A stretch of 64,000 bases of DNA from Vitellaria paradoxa (taxonomy: Eukaryota > Streptophyta > Magnoliopsida > Ericales > Sapotaceae): assembly GCA_019916065.1 (NCBI GenBank), contig CM034244.1, positions 28,450,471 through 28,514,470 on the forward strand, written 5' to 3'. Below, piece by piece: positions 47,601 through 58,855 of the stretch (its first letter is position 1; each line of letters opens with the position of its first letter). The position numbers and the translations under genes were made by a program. The notes under the pieces were generated by a model that worked only from the letters and a program-made list of their open reading frames with translations, did not search any database and had not been told where the DNA came from.

Positions 47601-48495
47601 TACTCTTCTTATTTTCACAATCTTGAGCTATGTGATCATAACTCTGGCACTCGTAGCACTTCATGCGCATAGACCTGTTCTCCTTCTTCTTTTTCTCTGA
47701 AGGTTTCTCTGCTTTAGCTTTCTCATTCTTCTTTGTCTTTCCTTACTTGCTATCTTCTTTTTGAAGAATTTTTTGATTTTCTTGGTATAAATAGCAATTT
47801 CTTCAAGAGAAACGATTAACTCATCATCACTTGAAGAGGACTCATCTTCCTTAACAGTTTTTAGGCAACTCCTCTAGATTTTGGTTTAATGATGTTGGCT
47901 TCAAATGTCTGAAGTGAGCCAACTAGGTCATCTGCACACATCGTATCAACATCTTTTGCTTCATCAATTGTAGTCACCTTCACTTGAAAAGTAATGGGAA
48001 GAGAGCGAAGGATCTTCCTTATAATTATTATTGGGAATTGGTTCTCCCAGGCTAAAGTTAGAGTTGATGATATAACAAACTTTAGTGTAGAAGTGATCAA
48101 ACATCTCATTTTCTAACATCTTCAGGCTTTCAAACTCAGTTGTAATTTTTTGAAGTTTATATTTCTTCATTGTAGAATTACCTTCATGTTTTAACTCAAG
48201 AATTGTCCAAGCTTCCTTGGCTATCTTACAGCTTGAGATCTCCTAAATTCATAAGCTAAAACTGCATAGAAAATTGCGCTTAAAGCTTTGTAGTTCCACT
48301 CCGCTCTTTATTGCCCTGCCTTCGTCCAGGTATCTATTAGCTTTTCTACAATCATGTTGTCAACTATATGAGTTGGTTTTATCCAACCATTTTCAATGAC
48401 CAGCCATACGTTAACGTTCAAGGTGATTAGATGAGCCCCATATATACGAACCTTCCAATATGCATAGTTGGTGCCATCAACCATAGAGGCCAATC
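44691..48495 (-). mobile_element. Second SIRE-like copia element, deleted (gag only)
   Basis: After the polypurine-like region (44690-44710) comes a spacer with a 607-bp tandem duplication. Then minus-strand gag pieces begin at 46508: VWVRKSDLD, the knuckle remnant HYGIPGHTRSHCHKLYGLP, an intact knuckle CYECQSYDHIAQDC near 47615-47665, a gag domain (47964-48170) and the gag start VDGTNYAYWKVR (48308-48493). Protease, integrase, RT, RNase H and the third ORF are missing, apparently by deletion near 46300-46500. No primer site or 5' LTR is seen to the right, so the element is truncated near 48495. Confidence 0.8.
45065..46262. repeat. Tandem duplication of about 607 bp
   Basis: Two successive copies share ATAAATAGCAATAA (45083 and 45690), GGTCAAATGC, GTGGGTGAAAT, CTTTTGGACTTT, GGTAGCCCTTTCCAAG and GATGTACTAAAATTCGCA (45602 and 46200). 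The phrase TTGGTAGCCCTTTCCAAG also occurs once in the spacer of the first SIRE-like element. The open frame at 45833-46183 is within the second copy and is not a gene. Confidence 0.85.
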
Positions 48496-49952
48496 TAGCA
48501 AAGTTTTAGGCTAAAACTATGACTGCATTTGTAGATGAAAACTCTAGGGAGTGTTTCTTAAGATTTCTGCCTAGATTTAGAGATTCTACCAAATCTATAA
48601 TTCAAATCCAACAAAGTTTTGGGTTGAAAATTTGGACAGTTTTGAGATGAAATTTGATAAAATCCAAGTTTTGAGTAGGGATATGCATTATCTTGGACTC
48701 AATGAGTAAATATAGGGAAATTTAGATTTTGAATGACAATCTCTTTGTTTTTATTTAAAATGGTAAACCTTAAGGGTTCACTATGCATAAATGAATGGTC
48801 TATTTAGGACCTAACCCTTAGACAAGAATGGGTAGGCTTTATTGCTATGTAGAGAAAACAATTAATTGTCTCCTCTACTGTGTATGAATGAATGTTTGAA
48901 TGCAATCAAACATTTAAACCTTACAGAACAAACGGGTTAGCAACATCCTCTCTAATGTTCCTATGAAAATTTGGTTTCGCGAGACTCTAGCCTATGGCTT
49001 AACTATATGTGACATAAGGTTCATGGCTTAACTTAATGCATCCTAAAAAGGTTAATGGTCACCGGATCTTCAAACCTTTAGTTTTCCAAAGAAAACCTTC
49101 TCAGGTTGGTGATCCAGCTGGCAAGAAGTTCGCTACTCTTATCAGGTGGACTACATACATAGCCACATCCTGGAGGGACCTATTGACTTCCCTTAACTAA
49201 CTACAGGGTAAAAATGGGTTATGCACAGGATGCTCAATGATATGCATAATGCGTGATTTAGGAGAGACGGTTTATGAAAGCTAGAGAAAATAGTAAAGCA
49301 TTTGCCTATTTTTTCATACACCCTACAAAACAAATCAAGATATATACTTGCACGCTATTTATTTGTAGTTAAATGGGTTAGTATGCATAGTATAGATGAA
49401 CTACTGAAAATATAGTGGAGATTTCCTAGTGAAAAATAGGTGCACACTTTGATCTGATAAACCAAAAATTATGAGTGAGATAGTAACTATGAAAAAAGGA
49501 AACATAGTTGAACCGTCGAAGCAGGAGCTGGGTCCCTAGTGGAGTCACCATTTGTCACAACTAGATCCGTACACCGGAGTTAACAAACACGAGTCGTAAG
49601 CCTTTATTGTGACTTGGTGCATCTAAGATCATCCAAATGTGTAAAAAGTGTATTTTGTTTTGAAATAGGGTCTTGATTACAGAGACTGTGAGTCACCACT
49701 AGACACTTTCAAAATAGGTGTGTTGAGAAACCTTTGTTTTGATTATAATTAAAATGTCTTAATTTTATTTTTGAAAAATGTGGTAAATGGCCCTTTTTAG
49801 TGACTCTCGACTAGTTTACGTAATTAAAGATAATAGGTCCAGAGGTTTGGTTACACATGAAAACTGTTATGCCTAGACACCTAAGGATATCTAGAGTCTC
49901 TTTCCACTCTTTACAGTTGTAATCTCATAATATAATACTCCAGTTTATAACG
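48496..49952. other. Retrotransposon-derived flank, unclassified
   Basis: Non-coding. The phrase GGGTCCCTAGTGGAGTCACC near 49530 resembles sequence seen in plant Ty3/gypsy LTRs, by recollection of the style only. No domain is encoded. TAACG at 49948-49952 is the left target duplication of element F. Confidence 0.35.
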
Positions 49953-50365
49953 TGATTACACTTGAAAAGTGTAATTACAAACTCCCTAACTCAACACTTA
50001 TTCATGCATTAAAATAAGTAAAGTTGAAGTTTTAGTATTATTGTGTTACTTATACTTTTATTATTTTATTTGTAGGAAAAAGGGCAAGGATGTCGAAGTT
50101 TATAGCTATGGAGAGGGCCAAGAAGACAAAGAAAAAGTCATGGTTCGAACCTCATCTTCGATGGAAAAGACTAGCCCCAAAGACCCAACCAAGAGAAGGA
50201 AAGAAAGCAAAGAAGGAAAAACTAGACGGTCCCCACTGTCACCTAGACGGTCGGGACCACAGAAAGTTCAAAACTTCAGACGGTCCCGACCCCCTCTCCA
50301 GACGGCGGGACCATCCGTGATTTACAATAGCCGCGTGAAAGCTCCTCTTCTAGGGTTTTTGTGGC

Positions 50366-50378
50366 ATCTATATAAAGA
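50366..50378 (+). promoter_or_regulatory. TATA box of the element F LTR
   Basis: ATCTATATAAAGA, conserved at 56370-56382 in the other LTR. It sits downstream of the GGTCGGGACC cluster and upstream of the 21-bp array, so U3 probably ends shortly after it. Confidence 0.6.
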
Positions 50379-50771
50379 GCTATTGCACGGCCAAGAGGGG
50401 AGGGAGCCCCTTTTTATTTTTGCACCTTCAATTGAGCGTCTAGAATAGAATTTTGAGAGTTTTTAGATTAGGTTTTTAGCTTGCATGTGTGGATTCATGG
50501 TTTTTATTGGAGCTTTCATCGTCGTCTTTGTAGTGATTCTTCACTTCATCTTTACATTCGCTTTACGTTGTAAGTTGCACTTTAATCTACTTCGTTTTAT
50601 TTCGATTGTTTCGTAATATCATGTTTTACTTGTTTCAATTCTCTTTTCGTATGATTGAATGCTATTTGATTGTTTTTAAGATGCTTAAAGTAGTTTTAAC
50701 GTAAAACCCTAGTTCTTGATTCAACGAATCAAGAAAGGGTAGTTCACGAAAAGCCTTGGGGTGTTCGTATT

Positions 50772-50892
50772 CCCTTCGCGTAGGTTGCGAAACCCTTCGC
50801 GTAGGTTTCGAGACCCTTCGCGTAGGTTTCGAAACCCTTCGCATAGGTTGCGAAACCCTTCGCGTAGGTTGCGAAACCTTTCGCGAAGGAAT
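50772..50892 (+). repeat. 21-bp minisatellite, five units and a partial, in the 5' LTR of F
   Basis: Units CCCTTCGCGTAGGTTGCGAAA with small changes (GTTTCGAGA, GCATAGG). The same array in the 3' LTR has six units. Adjacent open frames in both strands come from the period of seven codons. Confidence 0.92.
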
Positions 50893-51544
50893 TTACCTTT
50901 CACAAATCTATTTTTTTTCTATTTGAAAACATTCGAATACGAAAACCCTTAACCAAATCCGTGTGAGATCACTGGTATGGATTTTTGTAACCAATCATCA
51001 AATACTTTTGAATAGAATTAAAAATCAATTTTTATTAATATTTTGGCGTTTAATTGAAAAAACTCTAGGAAACAAAGGTCTTTAACCATATCCGCTTGAG
51101 ATCACTGGTACTGACCTTTGATTATAACATCTTCAACACTTTTCAAATTAAACCTTGTTCTTCAAACAAAAACATCCCAAGGTAAAGTAGTGAACTACCC
51201 GGACTTGAAAGTTGGATCAAGAACCTTTTTAGTATTATGCTTGTGATTTAATTTAATTTATGAGTTGATTTATTCGCTTTAGAATTTAGAATAGATGCTT
51301 TGTTTGCATTTTTAAATTAAATTGAATTTCTTTCATTTAGAATCTAAAACAAAAGTTTGAGTTGCTAAAAAATTTAGTTTAAATTAATTTAGGTTCACCT
51401 ACTAATTAAGAGAACAAGTCTAGAGCTTTTAACAAAGCCCTCCCTGTGGATTCGACCTCGGACTCACCGAGTTTTAAAACTACGATTGCCCTCTTGCACT
51501 TGAGAGGTAGAACCCGAAACACAATTTAGGGTCGGTCAAGTTTT

Positions 51545-51562
51545 TGGCGCCGTTGCCGGGGA
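51545..51562 (+). other. Primer-binding site of element F (tRNA-Asp)
   Basis: TGGCGCCGTTGCCGGGGA, matching the complement of the 3' end of plant tRNA-Asp. It is six bases downstream of the LTR end. Confidence 0.92.
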
Positions 51563-51853
51563 GGGCAACTAAGTGCTAGACTTGGGAGTTAAAAGAGAGT
51601 TCACTTGAGAAATTGGGTGAATTTTTCTTTTCTCCATCTCTTTGTTAGTAGTTTTCTTTCTTTTGCATTGTTATTTATTCATTTGCATATCATATAACCT
51701 AGTTTGCATGCTAGTTAACTTAGGTTGCATTTTAGTGTAGTTTTTCTCTTTCTCATTTTATTTTCATTTTTATTTTCTGATCTTAGACATGGAAGTTGGT
51801 GATCTTGTACATGGTCTTTTGATACCCGAGAATACATAGAGTATCTAGGTGGC

Positions 51854-52648
51854 ATGTTTGGATATGATTTTACATTAGACACCTATAGTATGCTTCCTCA
51901 ATTCTTTGGGCATGAGGAGGAAGATCCATGTCTTCACCTTGATAGGTTTAAGGCAGCATGTGGTTTATGTGATGATGCTAGAAAGAGTGAGAGACTTAGG
52001 TGTATGTTTTTCCCTTTATCATTACAAAGTGTGGCTGGTGACTGGTGTTATGCTGTAAGTGAATGGGTTTGTACTTGGGAGCAATTTCATCAAGCTTTTA
52101 TTGAACATTTCCTCCCTATTCATCAAACTTTCACCCATGGCCTTCAAATCAAAAATTTTTATCCAAAAAAGTTTGAAGTATTTTATAAAAGTTGGGAGAG
52201 ATTTAACAATCTTTTGGAAACATTCCCAAGTCACGGATTAGAGCTAGGGGACATTGTAGCCATATTATATAATGCTCTACATAGTAGTTTACACCAGGCG
52301 TTTGATAAAGTCTTAGATAGGGAATTTCTTGACCTTACCCCAGGTGAGGCATGGTCATTCCTCGAATTTTTCTATGAGCACACCAGGCCACAGGGAAGAC
52401 TTAAGCCTAGTTTTGAATATCATGCATTTAAAAGCCACACTGAACCTTCCCCATATACTCCTATTTCACTTGATCTTCATGATCCATCCTTTATAAGTAG
52501 CACATGCATGGAGACTGATTATTGTGCCTATCCCAATCTTGTTCCACTCACTGAGGGTCAGCATGAGGAACCTCAGGATTATTGGCCTTGTGAACCTAAT
52601 GATGCCCAATTCGAGGACATGTTCATCAATTTATGCAACATCAAATGA
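51854..52648 (+). CDS. Gag-like protein of element F
   Basis: 264 codons. It starts MFGYDFTLDTYSMLPQFFG. Residues about 20-150 match the retrotransposon gag fold of Athila/Tat elements: EEEDPCLHLDRFKAAC, RLRCMFFPLSLQSVAGDW, WEQFHQAFIEHFLP, FYKSWERFNNLLETFPSHGL and TPGEAWSFLEFFYEH. There is no zinc knuckle. It would form particles that package the element RNA using enzymes from a helper. A start further upstream at 51789 (MEVGDLVHGLL) is in a short frame ending at 51838. The frame is open, so it may still be translated. Confidence 0.75.
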   Translation: MFGYDFTLDTYSMLPQFFGHEEEDPCLHLDRFKAACGLCDDARKSERLRCMFFPLSLQSVAGDWCYAVSEWVCTWEQFHQAFIEHFLPIHQTFTHGLQIKNFYPKKFEVFYKSWERFNNLLETFPSHGLELGDIVAILYNALHSSLHQAFDKVLDREFLDLTPGEAWSFLEFFYEHTRPQGRLKPSFEYHAFKSHTEPSPYTPISLDLHDPSFISSTCMETDYCAYPNLVPLTEGQHEEPQDYWPCEPNDAQFEDMFINLCNIK

Positions 52649-52881
52649 TGATCAATGATAATTTGTCTAGGTCTTTCGATGATTTTAAAAGACAAGTGCC
52701 TAGGTCCTTCGATGACTTAAGAGAGCAACTTTCTAAGATAACACAAGCTATAAGCACCAATCTAAGTGGTAACATGATTGAGACATCGACCTCAGACACT
52801 ATTATAGGCACTAAGTGGGACAATTGCCCTAACTACACTGGGGATAACACTTGCAATGAGCATCTTCCTCATATTCCTTAA
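52633..52881 (+). CDS. Short ORF of element F overlapping the gag end
   Basis: 82 codons, overlapping the gag end by 16 bases in another frame. The early part repeats RSFDDFKRQVP and RSFDDLREQL, an internal duplication of about 33 bp. No known domain. It may once have been fused to gag, or to the next frame at 53023, which is in the same register. Its status is unclear. Confidence 0.35.
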   Translation: MQHQMMINDNLSRSFDDFKRQVPRSFDDLREQLSKITQAISTNLSGNMIETSTSDTIIGTKWDNCPNYTGDNTCNEHLPHIP

Positions 52882-53022
52882 GACACTCCCGTTCAGGATA
52901 TCCCTCTACCACTTACTGAGAGTCAGGGAGATATGCAAGTTCTTCCCTACTACCAAGCTTGATGCTCAACCTACCCCTACCACCCTAGACCTTATTGAGA
53001 ATCCTTTGACTCCAACTGAGCA

Positions 53023-53547
53023 TTGAATGCCACATGGCCCGAGGAACATATCATTGAGTCAATTGACCCTAGTTCACTCCATTACACAATCGAGGTTGAG
53101 AGTGGTGCACACCTCTCATCTCCTGACTTAGTCCAATCCAAAAGTCTTACTATGGGAATTGTGAGTGACGACCATGAGATCGGCCATCATTGGGGAGAGG
53201 TAGTAGACACGGGGAAGGTTTACATTGACTTTTTGGGTGTTGAGAGTTCATTCAAACCTAGCATTTCTACACCCATAGATTTCGTGGGCATTGAAAGACT
53301 TATTGAACACACCATTTCCACATCCATAGATTTCTTGGGTGTCAAGAGACTAATTGAGCCAACCATGTCCACACCTGCACTTACACTTTGGCCACATCCG
53401 AGGTTTCAAGAACCTCACTTGGCCTTTCATTCCCCGGTGTATTTTACACCTGGAAAGCATCCATATTCAGTGCCTAGTGGGCCCGAAGAGAACATTTTAT
53501 TTCGTAAACCATTTGTGGATGCATGGGATAGAGAGGGTGTTGGATAA
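53023..53547 (+). CDS. Unrecognised ORF of element F with internal peptide repeats
   Basis: 174 codons, same register as the frame at 52633. The middle holds three tandem peptide units of about 20 residues: YIDFLGVESSFKPSISTP, IDFVGIERLIEHTISTS and IDFLGVKRLIEPTMSTP. No known domain, signal peptide or membrane segment is seen. It is the second-largest frame of the element. Coding status is inferred from length only. It could be a remnant of a longer internal ORF. Confidence 0.4.
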   Translation: MNATWPEEHIIESIDPSSLHYTIEVESGAHLSSPDLVQSKSLTMGIVSDDHEIGHHWGEVVDTGKVYIDFLGVESSFKPSISTPIDFVGIERLIEHTISTSIDFLGVKRLIEPTMSTPALTLWPHPRFQEPHLAFHSPVYFTPGKHPYSVPSGPEENILFRKPFVDAWDREGVG

Positions 53548-54050
53548 CACTTTTGTTTTCATTTCATTTGTACATAGTAGATTAGCTTTTTCATTCTTTT
53601 ATTTTCATAGTTCTTTTTTAATTTGATTCTCTTCCTTTATTTTATTTTCTTTATTTTTATTTTTTCTTTCGTACTAACCCTTTTTCTTGTCTTATTTTCA
53701 TTTCATTTATGTCTAACCTTTTCTATTGAATAGTTTCTTTTGTTTTCTTCAAATAAGGAAGCTCTTGAGGTAATACCTTTCCTCTCCTTCTTATTTAATC
53801 TTGCACTTTCAATTTTAGAACTCCATTATATATAATTGCTGTTGTTGGGAATGCTGTAGAATCTAGGTTGGGGGGTGTTTTGGGTGATGCCTTAAGGGGC
53901 TTGAGTAATGGGTGCATGCTTGGTTTAATTTGTGCTATGTTCTTATTTGTGCCTTTTGTGGCTATTATTTCATGCTCATCATAATGTTCACTTTGCACAC
54001 TACAGACCCACTTATGCCTCATAGTTCTCACATTGAGGACAATGTTTAGT

Positions 54051-54067
54051 TTAAGTTGGGGGGTAGA
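54051..54067 (+). other. Upstream polypurine-like tract of element F
   Basis: TTAAGTTGGGGGGTAGA preceded by CATTGAGGACAATG. The same style of purine tract is found next to the 3' LTR at 55947-55958. This one is 1.9 kb upstream of the LTR and followed only by non-coding sequence. Confidence 0.5.
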
Positions 54068-55946
54068 GTTCGCATGATGACACTTTGTGCTAAAATTGCA
54101 AAAATTTTCAAAATTTGAGCACTTTTTTAGCTTAAATACATGAATTTAGCACATTTATACTTACATGTTAACCTTTTTGGTTTGGTCAATGGTGAATTTG
54201 AGTGAGAGAGTAATAAGTGAGTTTTGTTTAAGTATTAATAGGAAACATAATTCAAGTGGAGTGTGTGATAACTTTGTGCATTTTTGGACTATCATGGTGA
54301 AAGTTCATGTGCTTAGGAGTAGACTTTGTTTGATATTGGTTACTTGAGCATTCTTGGACTAGGTAGAGACTTATACCTCTTAATTGTGAGCTTTTGAGCC
54401 TATTATTTCTTTTTCTTAAGGGGTTGCACATAATCTCAGCTCTTTTGCTCTTCACTTCAATTTTCAATGCACTAATTGCATCACACACTTGCATGAGTTT
54501 CACTTGGCACATTATGAGTTGTGGCAAGCTTTGAACATGATGCTAGGCTATCTTTGCTATTGTTGGGCCTTTTTATCCTTCCTTGATATGAAATTACCCT
54601 AGGAACCAACTTGAAGCCTTTTAATAAGTGTCGTGATATTTATATTATATATATATTTTTTTTTTCTTCAGTCGCTCCCACCTCATATATTATCCCATAA
54701 CCTTGTTCACACACTTTTAAGCCTTACCCTTACATGTTTTGGGTTTATGAAAAGTGCCTTAATGTCAGTGATGTGAGTGGGGATTGGGAATGGAAACTTT
54801 TAAGAGCATATTGAGAGGGAATATTAGGTGGAGAATTTAGCTTATGTTTATTTCATTATTTCAAAAAAAAAAGAGAAAAAGAGAAAAAAAAGAAAAAGAG
54901 GAAAAAAAAGAGAAAATTAAAAAAAAAAAGAAAAGAAAAAAACAAAGAAAAGACAAAAAAAAGGAAAAAAAAAAGAAAAAAGAAAAAGAAAAAAAAAAAA
55001 GAGAAAAGAAAAGAAAAGAAAAGAAAAGTCTATCATTCATTTTTGCTTATGTAATTTTGGGACTTGTGCATTGTATTATAATTATTGAGAATGTCCCATG
55101 AGTAGTTTGTAAGTTAGTGAATAAGCTTCTTGTTGTAGTTCTTCTTGGGGTTGGAAAGGAAATGGGTAGTTTGGGACTTGTGTGCACTTGAATATCTTTA
55201 TCCCAAGACATGTGTCTTGATTTCCATATCTTCCATTGTTCACCATTCCCCTTAGCCAAGTTACAACCAAAACAAAGACCTAGTAGATTCTAAGCAAGCA
55301 ACTCTTGTATTGTGCATGTAGTGGTCTTGTTTAGGTTGTGTGGTGTGATCTCTTGCGTATGCATTGGAAGCATTATCATGAGCTGTCCACTTTAAACGTT
55401 AATTCAGTTCACTCACATGTTTGTGGGGTTATGTGCAACTAGGATAGCATTATATGCTATTAGGAATGTGTGAACCCTTGAATGAGTGAGTTTCTTTCTA
55501 TGAGTGGAATCCTGTGAGCTTTTGAAGTCAAAACTTAGTTCCAGTTATGCTCTTGAGACCTTGTTGAATAAATGAAACAATTTTGCACACATGCTTTTTC
55601 TACTTTGATAGTCCATGCATTTATGCTTAGCACTTGGAAATTACACATGATATTTGGATTTTGTAACTTGTTGAGCTTGAACTTAATTCATTTTTTATCT
55701 TGATCACTCTTTGACACATTAAGACCATGCCATAGAATTTTATGGGTAGATTCACTGCAAACCCTCATGAGACCTTACTCGTCCACTAGGGGGAACCTAG
55801 GGGTTTAAAGGGCTTGCTACACGTAGCTAAGTGTAGCCGTGTTTCCAACGAAAAGAGAAATAGGATAGTAGTTGCATCGCATTTTAATAAAGAACATCAT
55901 GCATTTCATTTTAATAAAGAGCATTGCTAAGGGACTAGCAATGTTC
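54068..55946 (+). other. Non-coding 3' interior of element F with purine-rich tract
   Basis: No domain-bearing frame. At 54863-55028 one strand is almost only G and A (GAAAAAG-type repeats), which gives a lysine/glutamate frame of no significance. The rest is T-rich spacer. Confidence 0.6.
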
Positions 55947-55958
55947 AAGTTGGGGGTG
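55947..55958 (+). other. Polypurine tract of element F
   Basis: AAGTTGGGGGTG directly before the 3' LTR terminus TGAATACAC. Confidence 0.8.
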
Positions 55959-57565
55959 TGAATACACTTGAAAAGTGTAATTACAAACTCCCTAACTCAA
56001 CACTTATTCATGCATTAAAATAAGTAAAGTTGAAGTTTTAGTATTATTGTGTTACTTATACTTTATTATTTTATTTGTAGGAAAAAGGGCAAGGATGTCG
56101 AAGTTTATAGCTATGGAGAGGGCCAAGAAGACAAAGAAAAAGTCATGGTTCGAACCTCATCTTCGATGGAAAAGACTAGCCCAAAGACCCAACCAAGAGA
56201 AGGAAAGAAAGCAAAGAAGGAAAAACTAGACTGGTCCCCACCGTCACCTAGACGGTCGGGACCACAGAAAGTTCAAAACTTCAGACGATCCCGACCCCCT
56301 CTCCAGACGGTCGGGACCATCCGTGATTTACAATAGCCGCGTGAAAGCTCCTCTTCTAGGGTTTTTGGCATCTATATAAAGAGCTATTGCACGGCCAAGA
56401 GGGGAGGGAGCCCCTTTTTATTTTTGCACCTTCAATTGAGCGTTAGAATAGAATTTTGAGAGTTTTTAGATTAGGTTTTTAGCTTGCATGTGTGGATTCA
56501 TGGTTTTTATTGGAGCTTTCATCGTCGTCTTTGTAGTGATTCTTCACTTCATCTTTTACATTCGCTTTACGTTGTAAGTTGCACTTTAATCTACTTCGTT
56601 TTATTTCGATTTGTTTCGTAATATCATGTTTTGCTTGTTTCAATTCTCTTTTCGTATGATTGAATGCTATTTGATTGTTTTTAAGATGCTTAAAGTAGTT
56701 TTAACGTAAAACCCTAGTTCTTGATTCAACGAATCAAGAAAGGGTAGTTCACGAAAAGCCTTGGGGTGTTCGTATTCCCTTCGCGTAGGTTGCGAAACCC
56801 TTCGCGTAGGCTTCGAGACCCTTCGCGTAGGTTTCGAAACCCTTCGCATAGGTTTTGAGACCCTTCGCGTAGGTTGCGAAACCCTTCGCGTAGGTTGCGA
56901 AACCTTTCGCGAAGGAATTTACCTTTCACAAATCTATTTTTTTTCTATTTTGAAAACATTCGAATACGAAAACCCTTAACCAAATCCGTGTGAGATCACT
57001 GGTATGGATTTTTGTAACCAATCATCAAATACTTTTGAATAGAATTAAAAATCAGATTTTTATTAATATTTTGGCGTTTAATTGAAAAACTCTAGGAAAC
57101 AAAGGTCTTTAACCATATCCGCTTGAGATCACTGGTACTAACCTTTGATTATAACATCTTCAAAACTTTTCAAATTAAACCCTGTTCTTCAAACAAAAAC
57201 ATCCCAAGGTAAAGTAGTGAACTACCCGGACTTGAAAGTTGGATCAAGAACCTTTTTAGTATTATGCTTGTGATTTAATTTAATTTATGAGTTGATTTAT
57301 TTGCTTTAGAATTTAGAATAGATGCTTTGTTTGCATTTTTAAATTAAATTGAATTTCTTTCGTTTAGAATCTAAAACAAAAGTTTGAGTTGCTAAAAAAT
57401 TTAGTTTAAATTAATTTAGGTTCACCTACTAATTAAGAGAACAAGTCTAGAGCTTTTAACAAAGCCCTCCCTGTGGATTCGACCTCGGACTCACCGAGTT
57501 TTAAAACTACGACTGCCCTCTTGCACTTGAGAGGTAGAACCCGAAACACAATTTAGGGTCGGTCA
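55959..57565 (+). repeat. 3' LTR of element F
   Basis: 1607 bp, 21 bp longer than its partner, matching its extra 21-bp unit (array 56777-56902). The MSKFIAMERAKKTKKK frame has a one-base deletion after residue 28 here (AGCCCAAAG against AGCCCCAAAG). It ends GGTCGGTCA and is followed by TAATG. Confidence 0.93.
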
Positions 57566-57734
57566 TAATGATCATAGCATATAATCCATAAATGTAAATG
57601 ATGTATAAAATGTGAGGTGATTGAGTTTAGCTCGTGTGTGCGAGTGTAGTATAGTGCCGACCTATAGGGTAGTGATGTATCCTTGGGGGTTCTATATGAG
57701 TATGTGTGTGCTAGGAATGGAGTGTGAATTGAAA

Positions 57735-58855
57735 GATAGTCTATGAAAACCAAGGTGACCGGACTCAAGCTATCTGCTCGAGCTGTCTGTGTACCCTGTG
57801 AAAAGATCAGGTCAAACATAGTTCAGACCTAAGATAGGCCAAACTACAAGTTGAGGAAATATGAATTGGTATGCAAATGTAAGAGCTTAGCTCTAATGTT
57901 GATGCCCAAGGCAAATGGTCTACAAAAACTATGGGGACTGTACTCAAGCAATCTGCTAGAGCTACTTATGTACCCTTCTAAATGATCAAATCAACATAGC
58001 TCTGGGACAATACCTCGTGTGGGTATGATATCCTAATGTGTATGAGTGGATGCATGTGGAATCAAAATGTCTTGGATGACGAGCTAACTGGCCTCAAGCA
58101 TAGTAAGCCTCATCATTGGCTAAGGTAGGCTAAGTGTATAAGAGAGAAGCTGACAGGGTTAGTGCTGTGTGTGAAAGATCCTCGCTTCAAATATGGGATG
58201 AGGAAAAGAAATAGCCTAGCTCTAAGTATGGATTAGGAGTAATCGTCTTTATATTATAAGAGCTTAGCTCTAAGATTAAAATAAAAGTTATTGCCTTACA
58301 CATAACTTGGGAAGAGAGTTTCACTCCAGATAATAAAAAATAGTTAGCACCTCATGCATAACCGGGAAATGGAACCTCTCTCCAAATATGAGAGAATAAT
58401 TAGTGCCTGGTGCATAACCGGAGGAAAGGAGCCTTGCTCGACTGGGAAAAGTACAATTAACACTTAGCACATAACTAGGAAATGGTTAACTAGAGAAAGG
58501 AGCTTCGCTCCAAACAGGAAGGATAGTTAGTGTCTAGCATGTAATTGGGAAATGGAGCCTTACTCCAGAGAAAAGAAAGTTAACACCTTGCATCTAACTA
58601 GGGAAAGTAGATTAGCTCTAAGTCAGCGTTTCACGCTATGGTGACCAGATTCAAGCCTTCTGCTCGAGTTATCTAGTACACTATGAAAGGATCAAGTCTA
58701 CGTAGCTCTCATCTATGATTTGAACTAATGTGTAAAGGTTTAAGTGATGTAGAGTTTAGCTTTAAGTCAGCGTTTCACACTGTGATGACCGACTTAAGCC
58801 TTCTGCTTAAGTTGCCTACATACCCTATTAAAGAATCAGGTCTATGTAGCTCCAT
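57735..58855. repeat. Four copies of an approximately 95-bp unit
   Basis: Copies near 57738, 57912, 58637 and 58783 share GGTGACCGGACTCAAGC, TCTGCTCGAGCT and TACCCTRTGAAARGATCAGG followed by an A-rich gap and TAGCTC. They are interspersed with the shorter repeat and not head to tail. Confidence 0.75.

Larger units (their letters stand above)
49953..51538 (+). repeat. 5' LTR of element F
   Basis: 1586 bp. It holds a frame starting MSKFIAMERAKKTKKKSW after an acceptor-like TTTATTTGTAG (about 50065-50077), several GACGGTCGGGACC-type words (50224-50315), a TATA box, and the 21-bp array. The U5 end carries GATTCGACCTCGGACTCACC, shared with LTR C. Confidence 0.93.
49953..57565 (+). mobile_element. 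Element F: complete non-autonomous Athila/Tat-like LTR retrotransposon, 7.6 kb
   Basis: Two LTRs (49953-51538 and 55959-57565), both TGAWTACACTTG to GGTCGGTCA, flank a 4.4-kb interior. The target duplication is TAACG (49948-49952) against TAATG (57566-57570), one transition apart. Six bases after the 5' LTR is TGGCGCCGTTGCCGGGGA, complementary to the 3' end of plant tRNA-Asp, the Athila-type primer site. A polypurine AAGTTGGGGGTG abuts the 3' LTR. Only a gag-like ORF and two short ORFs occur. Protease, RT, RNase H and integrase are absent, so movement would need a helper element. The LTRs are very similar by eye, pointing to a recent insertion. Confidence 0.93.

Noticed and set aside
54844..55101. 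Lysine/glutamate-rich 85-codon frame
   Set aside because: Pure product of a GAAA-type purine tract.
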